From assembly GCA_003241285.1 (NCBI GenBank), contig QFOT01000001.1:1-64000 (forward strand): a DNA stretch of 64,000 nucleotides. The letters run 5' to 3'. The position numbers were made by a program, and so were the translations under genes. The stretch's first letter is position 1; the number at the start of each line of letters is the position of its first letter. This document shows positions 34,564-42,618 of this stretch, in pieces. This DNA comes from Micavibrio aeruginosavorus (GTDB taxonomy: Bacteria; Pseudomonadota; Alphaproteobacteria; Micavibrionales; Micavibrionaceae). Under the pieces are notes generated by a model. The model searched no databases and had not been told where the DNA came from. It saw nothing but the letters and a program-made list of their open reading frames with translations.

Positions 34564-35409
34564 TCAGTTTATCGACAGGCTTACATTCGGATGATCGTTG
34601 GTAAAATGGAAATGGGTTTCCCGAAGATTATCTTCGTTGATAATGGCTTGTCTGATTTTTCCGATCTTTATGCTGATCTTAAAATGATCGCTATTGATTT
34701 GGCTTTGTGCGAAATTCGCATGGGACAGATAGGCGGCTATCGAGGTAAAGGGCATCGAAAATGATGATTCCAGAAGCTTATCGAGAAAATTTGGATCTGC
34801 TTTAATTTGCACATAGGTGTCCTTGATCCGCTCTCTTTCGTTTTCCCTGTAAAAATCAGCAGCATCTTTTTTTCTGCTTTCCGGAATGAGCAATTCAAGC
34901 TTGCTGACATCCAGAAGCGATTGGTCCGGCAGGCTAGGTAAAACCGCGTTGGTCAGGTAATCGAGCATATCGATTTTGGATGGGGCGTAGAGGGAGTTCT
35001 CTTCCTTGATAGCCTGCCCGCGTGTCGGATTAGGTATTTCCTCCATCAGGGAGAGAAAATGGTTAATCCGGGCTTCGATCCCTTTCAAAATCACTTTTTT
35101 CCTTGCTGGCGACATATCCCCCTGCTCGATCCCTGCTTTTGGCTCGAGGAACAGTGTTATCCCGCCCTTGGTCTCGCTGTCGTCGCAGCAAACCTGTATT
35201 TGATCAGCTGCCGTTCCGTAGGTACTGTGCAGAATATCATCCACCAGGCTGGCGAGCTTGTATGAGGCCGACAAATTACGCGGCTCCGGTTTTTTATCCT
35301 CTTGTGAGGGGGTATAGGCACAAATCCGGAATAAATCCTTCAGGCTTTGGCGGGGCAGCTCTTGCAGGGTGGTCGGGATGGCAGTGGACCGGAATAATTC
35401 TTTACGCAT
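34564..35409 (-). CDS. hypothetical protein
   Basis: 281 residues, soluble, charged, no signal peptide or membrane helix. I do not recognise it. It is mostly helical by composition, with long Glu/Lys/Arg segments (ESRKKDAADFYRENERERIK) and a conserved-looking SKIDMLDYLTNAVLP. The C-terminus alternates hydrophobic strands (HFKISIKIGKI and HFHFTNDHPNVSLSI). It is isolated, between the rho leader and an intergenic gap. Confidence 0.6.
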   Translation of the reverse strand: MRKELFRSTAIPTTLQELPRQSLKDLFRICAYTPSQEDKKPEPRNLSASYKLASLVDDILHSTYGTAADQIQVCCDDSETKGGITLFLEPKAGIEQGDMSPARKKVILKGIEARINHFLSLMEEIPNPTRGQAIKEENSLYAPSKIDMLDYLTNAVLPSLPDQSLLDVSKLELLIPESRKKDAADFYRENERERIKDTYVQIKADPNFLDKLLESSFSMPFTSIAAYLSHANFAQSQINSDHFKISIKIGKIRQAIINEDNLRETHFHFTNDHPNVSLSIN

Positions 35410-35526
35410 GATATTTGCCGCTTATTTTCAATAATTTTCATTATTTCTAGCCAAATTCCATAGCCGCTGTCCAGTTTTCCCGCATCTATCCCCTTTTTAA
35501 CCCCCTGATATTTGATTCGAATCTGT

Positions 35527-35555
35527 TTGACAGAAATTTACGGGAAGGGTATATA
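35527..35555 (+). promoter_or_regulatory. sigma70-type promoter of rho
   Basis: TTGACA (35527-35532), 17-base spacer, TATATA (35550-35555): an almost perfect housekeeping promoter about 240 bases upstream of the rho start. Confidence 0.8.
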
Positions 35556-35559
35556 TTCT

Positions 35560-35792
35560 CCTGTCTTTAAGAACTTCCTGAAAAAATTAGAAGAATTGAT
35601 CTGGCCGCGAGGTTCAAGATAAACAGGAAATTGAAACATTCGAAAGATAATATCGAATTCGAAGGCATCCCCCTAAAGAGATTAGTTGAAGAACATTTAT
35701 TCCAATCAACCCCAATTATCTTGAGCGAATTAACCCCCTCCCGATTATTTACCGGCTTTCAACGCCCTTAAAAAAACCCTTACGAGTTTCCA
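35560..35792 (+). promoter_or_regulatory. long rho 5' leader
   Basis: About 230 untranslated bases between the promoter and the rho ATG. The last 80 bases are C- and T-rich (CAACCCC, ACCCCCTCCC, ACGCCC), like Rho-binding sites. Rho autoregulates by premature termination in several bacteria, so this leader is a candidate for such control. No ORF with a ribosome site was found in it. Confidence 0.45.
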
Positions 35793-37049
35793 ATGAATTT
35801 ACAGGATTTAAAAACCCGCAGCCCTGCTGAACTGCTCGCCTTTGCCGAGGAGCTTGATATCGAAAACTGCGCCTCTATGCGCAAGCAGGACATGATGTTC
35901 GCTATTTTGAAACGCCTTGCCGAACAGGGAGTGCCGATCGCGGGCTCCGGCGTTCTGGAAGTCTTGCAGGACGGCTTCGGCTTCCTGCGCGCGCCCGAAG
36001 AAAACTATTTGCCGGGTCCGGATGATATTTACGTCTCCCCGTCCCAGGTTCGCCGTTTTGGTCTTCGCACAGGCGACAGCTTAGAGGGCGAGATCCGCGC
36101 CCCGAAAGATTCAGAGCGTTACTTCGCCCTTCTCAAAGTCGACAGCATCAACGGCGAAACGCCGGAGAAACTGCGTCACCGTATCAATTTCGATAACCTG
36201 ACGCCTCTCTACCCGGAACGCAAGATCAAGCTCGAGCTTGACGATCCGACAAAGAAAAACATGACCCAGCGCGTGATCGAGCTGACCTCGCCGATCGGTT
36301 TCGGCCAGCGGGCTTTGATCGTCGCCCCGCCGCGTGTCGGTAAAACTGTTATGCTGCAGGATATCGCGGCTTCAATTGCGGCTAACCACCCGGATGCCTA
36401 TCTCCTTGTTCTCCTGATCGATGAACGTCCCGAGGAAGTGACCGACATGGCGCGCAGTGTGCGCGGCGAGGTTATCTCCTCGACCTTCGACGAACCGGCC
36501 TCGCGCCACGTTCAGGTCGCCGAAATGGTCATGGAAAAAGCTAAGCGTCTTGTCGAACACAAGCGCGACGTTATCGTTCTTCTCGACTCCATCACAAGAC
36601 TTGCCAGGGCGTACAACACGGTTGTCCCGTCTTCGGGTAAGGTTTTGACGGGCGGTGTCGATGCCAACGCCCTCCAGCGCCCGAAACGCTTCTTCGGTGC
36701 GGCGCGTAATATCGAACAGGGCGGAAGCCTGACCATTATTGCGACCGCCTTGATCGATACAGGTTCGCGCATGGACGAAGTTATCTTCGAAGAATTCAAA
36801 GGTACGGGTAACTCCGAGATCGTTCTTGATCGCAAGATCGCCGACAAGCGCGTCTTCCCGGCCATCGATATTCAAAAATCCGGTACGCGGAAAGAAGAAC
36901 TTCTTGTCGACAAACAGACTCTGCAAAAAATGTGGGTCCTTCGCCGTATTCTCAACCCGATGGGAACGGTCGATGCCATGGAATTCCTGCTTGATAAACT
37001 CAAGGACACCAAAGGCAATGACGATTTCTTCCAGTCAATGAACCAGTAA
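35793..37049 (+). CDS. rho: transcription termination factor Rho
   Basis: Hexameric RNA helicase that ends transcription at Rho-dependent sites. 418 residues, full length. The N-terminal RNA-binding domain has [20 protein letters not shown]. The Walker A motif is [16 protein letters not shown] (about 175-190), Walker [18 protein letters not shown], and the Q and R loops include [20 protein letters not shown] and [20 protein letters not shown]. No insertions. In alphaproteobacteria rho often adjoins mnmE-mnmG; here about 7.5 kb of other genes separate it from mnmE. Confidence 0.98.
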   Translation: MNLQDLKTRSPAELLAFAEELDIENCASMRKQDMMFAILKRLAEQGVPIAGSGVLEVLQDGFGFLRAPEENYLPGPDDIYVSPSQVRRFGLRTGDSLEGEIRAPKDSERYFALLKVDSINGETPEKLRHRINFDNLTPLYPERKIKLELDDPTKKNMTQRVIELTSPIGFGQRALIVAPPRVGKTVMLQDIAASIAANHPDAYLLVLLIDERPEEVTDMARSVRGEVISSTFDEPASRHVQVAEMVMEKAKRLVEHKRDVIVLLDSITRLARAYNTVVPSSGKVLTGGVDANALQRPKRFFGAARNIEQGGSLTIIATALIDTGSRMDEVIFEEFKGTGNSEIVLDRKIADKRVFPAIDIQKSGTRKEELLVDKQTLQKMWVLRRILNPMGTVDAMEFLLDKLKDTKGNDDFFQSMNQ

Positions 37050-37052
37050 TTT

Positions 37053-37077
37053 AAACCCCGCTTTAGCGGGGTTTTTT
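37053..37077 (+). terminator. rho terminator
   Basis: AACCCCGC / GCGGGGTT stem with a TTTA loop followed by a T-run, directly after the rho stop codon. Confidence 0.9.
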
Positions 37078-37119
37078 ATCGAACAAGATCAAATTTTATT
37101 TAAAATTAAATCCGTGTTT

Positions 37120-37138
37120 AAAGTAACAATGTTACTTT
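37120..37138. promoter_or_regulatory. palindromic operator-like site upstream of prepilin-like gene
   Basis: AAAGTAAC-AAT-GTTACTTT is a perfect 8+3+8 palindrome between the rho terminator and the 37195 start, about 57 bases upstream of the ATG. Form and place suit a repressor or activator site. Confidence 0.45.
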
Positions 37139-37194
37139 AGGTAATACTTATAAAAAATGCTGCGACCGAAATGTTAATTCGAAAGGAATTGAAC

Positions 37195-37962
37195 ATGGAA
37201 AACTGCAACCATAAATCAAGCCTGTCGCCATCTTGCGAAAGTGGCAACGTCCTTTTCCTTATCCTTATTGCCATCGTCTTGTTCGCCGCACTGGCTTATG
37301 CGGTGACGCAATCATCCCGCTCCGGTGGCACCGATGTAAATTCAGAGAAAGCGGATCTGGCGGCAGCGCAGATTGCCCAATACGGCGCACAGATTTCCAC
37401 GGCTGTGATGCGGGTCAGAGTAGGCAATGGCTGCAGCGAAACCGAGATCAATTTTGAAAACCCCCTGATGACGCATCCGGATTATTGGGGCGGCAGCACG
37501 AATACGACAGCCCCGGCTGACGGAAGATGCAATATATTCGGGCCTAACGGCGGCGGGGCGGTATACTGGGATGCAAGAAAACAACTGCCCAACGATGATC
37601 CTGTTTATAATTACCTGACATTCACGACGAAAGTCGGTGTCAAGAATGTTGGTACCGATGCCAGTGAATTGATGATGTATTTCGTCATGGCGTCGAACGA
37701 TCAGGCGAAAAAGATTTGCGAGGCCTATAATAAGCGCCTTGGCATCACAGGCGATACGACATCGGGCACTACCCGCTCCCTGAACTGGGATATGGCAACG
37801 GGGGCCGGGTTGGCTTACGTAGCGGCCCCGTCGGATGTGAGTCTGATCGGCGAAGATCCCGTGCCTTCGGCTTTCTCTGGCCAGACGACAGGATGCCTGA
37901 CCGGAGCCAGCTCGCATGATGCGGACAACCAGATTATTTATTACGTTCTATCCGCGCGGTAA
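37195..37962 (+). CDS. prepilin-like secreted protein (tandem copy 1)
   Basis: 255 residues. A short polar leader ends CESG, followed by the hydrophobic helix NVLFLILIAIVLFAALAYAV, then TQSSRSGGTDVNSEKADLAA and a large exported-type domain. This matches prepilin or pseudopilin architecture with cleavage after Gly and no Glu at +5. Conserved phrases shared with the next gene include NGCSETxIxFENP, HPDYWGGS, FGPNGGG, AKKIC and GQTTGCLTG. Four Cys are conserved between the copies (NGCSE, GRCN, KIC, GCLT), suggesting two disulphides. ATG 37195 has a good AAGGAA site, so the ATG at 37171 is not used. The C-terminus YYVLSAR is conserved in all three window paralogues. Confidence 0.7.
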   Translation: MENCNHKSSLSPSCESGNVLFLILIAIVLFAALAYAVTQSSRSGGTDVNSEKADLAAAQIAQYGAQISTAVMRVRVGNGCSETEINFENPLMTHPDYWGGSTNTTAPADGRCNIFGPNGGGAVYWDARKQLPNDDPVYNYLTFTTKVGVKNVGTDASELMMYFVMASNDQAKKICEAYNKRLGITGDTTSGTTRSLNWDMATGAGLAYVAAPSDVSLIGEDPVPSAFSGQTTGCLTGASSHDADNQIIYYVLSAR

Positions 37963-38017
37963 AAGCCTATGATAAGATAATATCAAAAAATTAAGCATAA
38001 CCTCAATTAACCATGCT

Positions 38018-38797
38018 ATGGTCATAAACATGAAATTCAGAACGATTTATGTAGTCAGAAACAGCAATGCTGAAAAAGGGAATGTTCTTTTCCTTATCCT
38101 GATAGCCGTTGCTCTCTTTGCAGCGCTTTCTTACGCGGTGACGCAATCATCCCGCTCCGGCGGAACGAGCGCTACTTCAGAAAAAGCCGATTTGGCGGCT
38201 GCCCAGTTTTCGCAATATGGTGCGCAAATTGCTATGGCGATAATGAGATTAAAAGTCAGCAATGGCTGCAGCGAAACGCAGATCAGTTTTGAAAACCCCA
38301 TAATGTCTCATCCGGATTACTGGGGTGGCAGCGCAAACACGACGGCTCCATCAGACGGGAGATGTAACGTGTTCGGGCCTAACGGCGGCGGCGTTGTCTA
38401 TTGGGACATCAGAAAACAATTTCCTAATGAAGATCCCGTTTATAATTACCTGAATTTTACTCCCCGTCTTGGCATAAAAGACGTTGGAACGGGGGCAAGT
38501 GAGCTTGTCATGTATTTCAGAATGGATTGGAGTGATCAGGCAAAGAAGATTTGTTCATCCTATAATAATAAAATGGGCATTACAGGTGATACGACTTCTG
38601 GCACAACCAACACGAATGACTGGCATTTTGCCATGGGCAATGGGCTGAGTTACGAAGCGGCGCCTATTGATACTTTAACGATAGGGGATGACCCGACCCC
38701 ATCGGCCTTTGCAGGGCAAACCACAGGATGCCTCACTGGGTCCAGCTCTCATAACGGCGATAGCCAGATGCTGTATTATGTAGTTATGGCGCGCTAA
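38018..38797 (+). CDS. prepilin-like secreted protein (tandem copy 2)
   Basis: 259 residues, close paralogue of the preceding gene over the full length. The leader ends EKG, followed by NVLFLILIAVALFAALSYAV and TQSSRSGGTSATSEKADLAA. The exported domain repeats the NGCSE, HPDYWGGS, RCNVFGPNGGG, ICSSYNNKMGITGDTTSGT and GQTTGCLTGSSSHN phrases. The leader (MVINMKFRTIYVVRNSNAEK) is longer than in copy 1; ATG 38030 is an alternative start. Only 55 bases separate the copies, so they probably form one transcript produced by tandem duplication and then diverged. Confidence 0.7.
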   Translation: MVINMKFRTIYVVRNSNAEKGNVLFLILIAVALFAALSYAVTQSSRSGGTSATSEKADLAAAQFSQYGAQIAMAIMRLKVSNGCSETQISFENPIMSHPDYWGGSANTTAPSDGRCNVFGPNGGGVVYWDIRKQFPNEDPVYNYLNFTPRLGIKDVGTGASELVMYFRMDWSDQAKKICSSYNNKMGITGDTTSGTTNTNDWHFAMGNGLSYEAAPIDTLTIGDDPTPSAFAGQTTGCLTGSSSHNGDSQMLYYVVMAR

Positions 38798-38858
38798 AAG
38801 CCTTTATTGCAGGCTGATTTAAATCCTGCTTAAATCCTCTTTTTTAAGGGGATACTCA

Positions 38859-39743
38859 ATGAAACATCACCTGACCACCGTCGCCATAGCTGCCATTGTG
38901 GCTTTCGGCATTGGCTATCTGCCTAAATCTACCAACGAACATAAAATACCGTCTGAAAAAATTCAGGCCGATAAAAAAATCGAATCCGCTTACCAAAGGG
39001 TCCTTCGTACAGGTACGCTTCGCTGCGGCTATGCCCTCTATGCGCCGATGCTGTCCAAAGACCCAAACACAGGAGAGATGTCCGGCATTGCCGCCGATGT
39101 CATCAATGCCGTGGCGAAATCGCTCGACCTTAAAGTTGAATGGACGGCAGAATTTGGTTTCGCGACATCGATATCAGATTTGGAATCCGATCGCTTTGAC
39201 CTGACCTGTATCGGGTTCTGGCGACTGCCGCTCGAAGCAAAACGCCTCACCTACACGGTGCCCTTCCTCTATAGCCAGATGAACCCTTATATCCGCGCCG
39301 ACGATACGCGTTTTGATGGGGACTATTCAAAAATCAATGAGGCTTCCATCAGGATTATTTCAGCTGATGGCCAGATGTCATCGAGCGTAGCCCGCACGGA
39401 ATTCCCAAAGGCGCAATTGATAGAGCTTCCGAACATGGCGTCAATCTCCCAGCAAATGGAAGAGGTCGCATCAGGAAAAGCCGATATCGTTCTCGATGAA
39501 CCGGCTGCTGCAGAAGATTACATGATTAAAAATCCGGGTAAGCTCCGCAAGGTTGAAGCCGCATATCCTCTGCGTGTCTTTCAAAATACTTTCGCGATGA
39601 AAATGGGCGAGAACGATTTAAAGACGATGCTAGACAGCGCTTTGATCGACGTCATCGAAAACGGCGAGATGGATAAAATTCTTGCAAAATACGACCCCGA
39701 TAACAAAATCTTCAAGAAAGTCGCGAAAGGCTACCAGCCGTGA
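38859..39743 (+). CDS. amino-acid-type ABC transporter substrate-binding protein
   Basis: 294 residues of the periplasmic binding protein family 3. An N-terminal hydrophobic segment (about 7-24) acts as signal or anchor. The domain then begins RVLRTGTLRCGYALYAPMLS, with GEMSGIAADVINAVAKSLDL, FDLTCIGFWRLPLEAKRLTY and VLDEPAAAEDYMIKNPGK. These match polar amino acid or opine binding proteins, but the substrate is not determinable. The stop overlaps the next gene's GTG by four bases. With the permease at 40173 and the ATPase at 40844 it forms a full importer. Confidence 0.85.
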   Translation: MKHHLTTVAIAAIVAFGIGYLPKSTNEHKIPSEKIQADKKIESAYQRVLRTGTLRCGYALYAPMLSKDPNTGEMSGIAADVINAVAKSLDLKVEWTAEFGFATSISDLESDRFDLTCIGFWRLPLEAKRLTYTVPFLYSQMNPYIRADDTRFDGDYSKINEASIRIISADGQMSSSVARTEFPKAQLIELPNMASISQQMEEVASGKADIVLDEPAAAEDYMIKNPGKLRKVEAAYPLRVFQNTFAMKMGENDLKTMLDSALIDVIENGEMDKILAKYDPDNKIFKKVAKGYQP

Positions 39744-40078
39744 AAACTATCCTTCTCCTGATCGGCTCCAATATCTTCATGACCTTTGCGTGGTACGGTC
39801 ATTTGAAGGACCTGAACAATAAGCCTCTCTATATCGCTATCCTCGTCAGCTGGGGGATCGCGTTTTTTGAATATGTTTTGCAAGTCCCTGCGAACCGCGC
39901 AGGGTACGGCATGTTCACCCTGGGCCAGCTCAAGATCATTCAGGAGATTATCACCATGGTCGTCTTCGCAGGCTTTGCGTACTGGTACATGGATAAACCC
40001 CTCACCCTCAACTATCTCTGGGCGGGGCTGTGTATGATCGGGGCTGCGTATTTTATTTTCAGGGATCAGGCGGCATGA
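39740..40078 (+). CDS. DUF486 family small membrane protein
   Basis: 112 residues with four hydrophobic helices: ILLLIGSNIFMTFAWYGHLK, LYIAILVSWGIAFFEYVLQV, IQEIITMVVFAGFAYWYM and YLWAGLCMIGAAYFIF. The phrase PANRAGYGMFTLGQLKIIQE is highly conserved in DUF486, a drug/metabolite-transporter-like family. GTG 39740 overlaps the preceding stop (GTGA), so it is coupled to the binding-protein gene. Function unknown. Its place inside an ABC operon is odd. Confidence 0.85.
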   Translation: MKTILLLIGSNIFMTFAWYGHLKDLNNKPLYIAILVSWGIAFFEYVLQVPANRAGYGMFTLGQLKIIQEIITMVVFAGFAYWYMDKPLTLNYLWAGLCMIGAAYFIFRDQAA

Positions 40079-40090
40079 GCAAGAAAAAAC

Positions 40091-40158
40091 TGTCATCCCT
40101 GCGAAAGCAGGGATCTGATCCAAATAACTATTAGATTCCTGCCTGCGCAGGAATGACA
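40091..40158 (+). repeat. full copy of palindromic element A
   Basis: TGTCATCCCTGCGAAAGCAG GGATCTG...ATTCCTGCCTGCGCAGGAAT GACA, 68 bases with inverted TGTCA/TGACA ends, in the middle of the ABC operon between DUF486 and permease. Confidence 0.9.
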
Positions 40159-40172
40159 TACAAGGTTATAAA

Positions 40173-40838
40173 ATGAACGTCTTAGACATTCTTATCAAAT
40201 ACTACCCCGCTTTTCTGCAAGGGCTGAAAGTCACGCTGGAAATGTCGGCGATTATCTGGACGCTCGGTATTATCCTAGGCACGGCGCTCGGCGTTGCGGC
40301 TTCACGCTTTCCTAAAGCGGTTGGGATGCCGACACGCCTTGTTTCTTTTCTGCTGGCCGGTGTGCCGATCCTCGTCTTTTTGTTCTGGCTGCATTACCCG
40401 GCGCAGGCGATGATGGATGTCGTGATCGATCCTTTTTATACCGCGACTTTCACGTTTACGATTTTGAATATTTTCGGCGTGGCCGATCTGGTCGCCACCG
40501 CGCTCAATGAATTCCCGAAGCAATATATTACCGCTGCCCGCGTGACAGGCCTCACCGCGAAACAAACCATTTTAAAAATAGAGCTGCCCCTGATCGCCCG
40601 CGCCGTGACGCCTGCCCTTCTTATGCTGCAAGTGACCATGCTCCACGTCACGCTATTTTCTTCCCTCATTTCGGTCGAGGAAATCTTCCGCGTCGCCCAG
40701 CGCATCAATGCGCAGATTTACCGCCCGGTCGAAATCTACACGGCGCTCGGTGTGTTCTTTTTGGCGGTCTGCGTCCCAGTTAATATGATCGCGCTATATT
40801 TGAAAACCAAATTCACCCGCGATACATCGGAGAGATAA
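40173..40838 (+). CDS. ABC transporter permease (amino acid type)
   Basis: 221-residue inner membrane permease of the His/Glu/Gln family. Hydrophobic helices include SAIIWTLGIILGTALGVAAS and FLLAGVPILVFLFWLHYPAQ. The EAA loop that docks the ATPase is NEFPKQYITAARVTGLTAKQ TILKIELPLI. It is shorter and more divergent than typical GlnP-like permeases. AAGGTTATAAA precedes ATG 40173. Confidence 0.85.
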   Translation: MNVLDILIKYYPAFLQGLKVTLEMSAIIWTLGIILGTALGVAASRFPKAVGMPTRLVSFLLAGVPILVFLFWLHYPAQAMMDVVIDPFYTATFTFTILNIFGVADLVATALNEFPKQYITAARVTGLTAKQTILKIELPLIARAVTPALLMLQVTMLHVTLFSSLISVEEIFRVAQRINAQIYRPVEIYTALGVFFLAVCVPVNMIALYLKTKFTRDTSER

Positions 40839-40843
40839 AGCCC

Positions 40844-41566
40844 TTGTCCCTGACCGCCACAAACATCCAAAAATCCTACGGCTCTCATAATGTTTTGAAA
40901 GGCATTGATTTTACGCTCGAGCCGGGAAAGATCACCTGCCTGATCGGACCCTCCGGCAGTGGAAAAACGACGCTGCTTAAATGCCTGTCATTGGTAGAGC
41001 AACCAGATAGCGGAAGCATTAGGATCGACGATATAAATTATCCCTTTCCGCCTACTGCCGGCCGCCTGCCATCGCCCTACCCGTCAATGACGGTCGTGTT
41101 TCAGTCATTATTCCTGTGGCCGCATCTGACCTTGCGGGAGAATATTTTACTGCCCGCGCGCAACGTCAATGCTAACGCTGAAAAAGATATCGAAGGTTTG
41201 GTAAAGCTTTTCGAGATGGAAAACTTTATCGACCGTTATCCGAACGAAGCCTCCGGCGGTCAGCGCCAGCGCGTGGCCCTCGCCCGCGCCTTGATTTTGA
41301 ATCCGCGTTATATCCTGCTTGATGAAATCACCTCAGCTCTCGATGTCGAGCAAACGGCAAAAATTCTTACCAAGCTTACGCATTTGAAAGACCGCGATAT
41401 CGGCACGCTGCTGATCACGCATCATTTGAATTTCGCGCGTCATGCGGCGGATAAAATCGTCTTTATGGCTGACGGGGAAATCATCGAAGAAGGCACTTCA
41501 TCTATTCTGGAGAAACCGCAATCTGCGCGCCTTCAGCAATTCCTTAATCTGGCGGAATCCGTTTAA
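40844..41566 (+). CDS. ABC transporter ATP-binding protein (amino acid type)
   Basis: 240-residue ATPase of the GlnQ/HisP class. Walker A is CLIGPSGSGKTTLLKCLSL, the Q loop VVFQSLFLWPHLTLRENIL, the signature ASGGQRQRVALARAL, Walker B YILLDEITSAL and the switch His LLITHHLNFAR. TTG at 40844 is the start, behind GAGATAAAGCCC and five bases after the permease stop. It powers the importer with the 38859 and 40173 products. Confidence 0.92.
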   Translation: MSLTATNIQKSYGSHNVLKGIDFTLEPGKITCLIGPSGSGKTTLLKCLSLVEQPDSGSIRIDDINYPFPPTAGRLPSPYPSMTVVFQSLFLWPHLTLRENILLPARNVNANAEKDIEGLVKLFEMENFIDRYPNEASGGQRQRVALARALILNPRYILLDEITSALDVEQTAKILTKLTHLKDRDIGTLLITHHLNFARHAADKIVFMADGEIIEEGTSSILEKPQSARLQQFLNLAESV

Positions 41567-41718
41567 CCTTTTGTTAAGCCTTATCTCACTGTAACAATTC
41601 GTCACTAAATTTATCGAAATCCGAAACGATTGCTGTTGAAAACACCCCTTCTCCCGTGTTGCAATAAATAAAGGCGTTCAGTGAAACGCCATAAATAGAA
41701 CAGGTTTTGGGTATCATC

Positions 41719-42030
41719 ATGATTATTAAATCTTGGCTGGCGCTTGCCGGCATTCTCACTGTCTTGTCTTTTTCTTCTCAGGCGCACGCGGTTGATCAAT
41801 TGCCGTTGCCGGAAGCCGGCGTGTCGCCGGTTCAGGCGGAAGTGATTGAGTTCGCCAGCGTCGACGATCATAAATCTTCTGCCGATCCTTGCGCAAAAAT
41901 TCTGAGCTTGCCCCGGTATAGCAATGAAAAAATCAGGGCGATCAAGGCTTACCGCCAATGCCGCGCCGAGCGCGCGCTTTCCCAACTGGCTGTCTGGCGT
42001 TGGCAGAATAACAACCAGAATTACCAATAG
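41719..42030 (+). CDS. small secreted hypothetical protein
   Basis: 103 residues with a clear signal peptide (MIIKSWLALAGILTVLSFSS, cleavage after AHA). The mature part is short and polar, with two Cys (SADPCAKIL and YRQCRAER) probably in a disulphide and a basic C-terminus. Unrecognised. ATG 41719 is chosen over TTG 41707 because the signal peptide starts there. A terminator follows at 42061. Confidence 0.6.
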   Translation: MIIKSWLALAGILTVLSFSSQAHAVDQLPLPEAGVSPVQAEVIEFASVDDHKSSADPCAKILSLPRYSNEKIRAIKAYRQCRAERALSQLAVWRWQNNNQNYQ

Positions 42031-42060
42031 CGGTTATCAAACTTTCCCTCGTACTAAAAG

Positions 42061-42110
42061 AAATACCATTGACCGTCCGGAAATCCCCCTCTTTCCGGGC
42101 GGTATTTTTG
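42061..42110 (+). terminator. probable terminator
   Basis: AAATACC pairs with GGTATTT, and inside GTCCGGAAA pairs with TTTCCGGGC (one G-T pair). The hairpin ends in a T-run, 30 bases after the previous stop. Confidence 0.65.
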
Positions 42111-42180
42111 AGTTCCTCCAAAATTTGCATAATTTTAAAACCATCAGTATGGTGCTCATAAATCAAGGGAAGGATTTTTT

Positions 42181-42618
42181 ATGAGTAAGTTTGGTAAATC
42201 GCTGGCGGCTTTATTTTTAATGGCAGATGCTTCATCCGCCTCGGCCCAGACCTATTGGACAAAATTGCGCAGCGAATGCGCCGCCGCTTCGGAAATGCCG
42301 GATGGGAAAAAGAGCCAGAGCCGATTTTCGATTACTTTTCTGGCTGACGAATACTGGAACGTGAAAAGCCTTGAATTGCGCGGAACCATATCTCCCGAAC
42401 TTGAGCGCATAAACAGGTTTTGCTTTGATGGCAGCCTGAGATGCGCGGATCAATTCAGGAAAGGCGTTTATTATTACAGGACGCAAGTCGGCCGCGTGGA
42501 GATGGATACTACGAACGGCCTTTACAAGGGTTATATCAGGGATGATGAAACCGGAATTGAAACGAAAGTGACAGACGGGTTCTGCCAGACTTATTTTGTA
42601 AAGAATGAGATTCACTAA
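42181..42618 (+). CDS. secreted hypothetical protein
   Basis: 145 residues. The signal peptide MSKFGKSLAALFLMADASSA ends near SAQT. The mature domain has four Cys (SECAAA, RFCFD, LRCAD, GFCQTY), consistent with two disulphides, and alternates polar and aromatic residues as in a small beta fold. Unrecognised. GGAAGGATTTTTT precedes ATG. Its end overlaps the convergent zinc-ribbon gene by four bases. Confidence 0.6.
   Translation: MSKFGKSLAALFLMADASSASAQTYWTKLRSECAAASEMPDGKKSQSRFSITFLADEYWNVKSLELRGTISPELERINRFCFDGSLRCADQFRKGVYYYRTQVGRVEMDTTNGLYKGYIRDDETGIETKVTDGFCQTYFVKNEIH

Noticed and set aside
41670..41700. Terminator after the ABC operon
   Set aside because: Six-base stem GGCGTT/AACGCC without a T-run.
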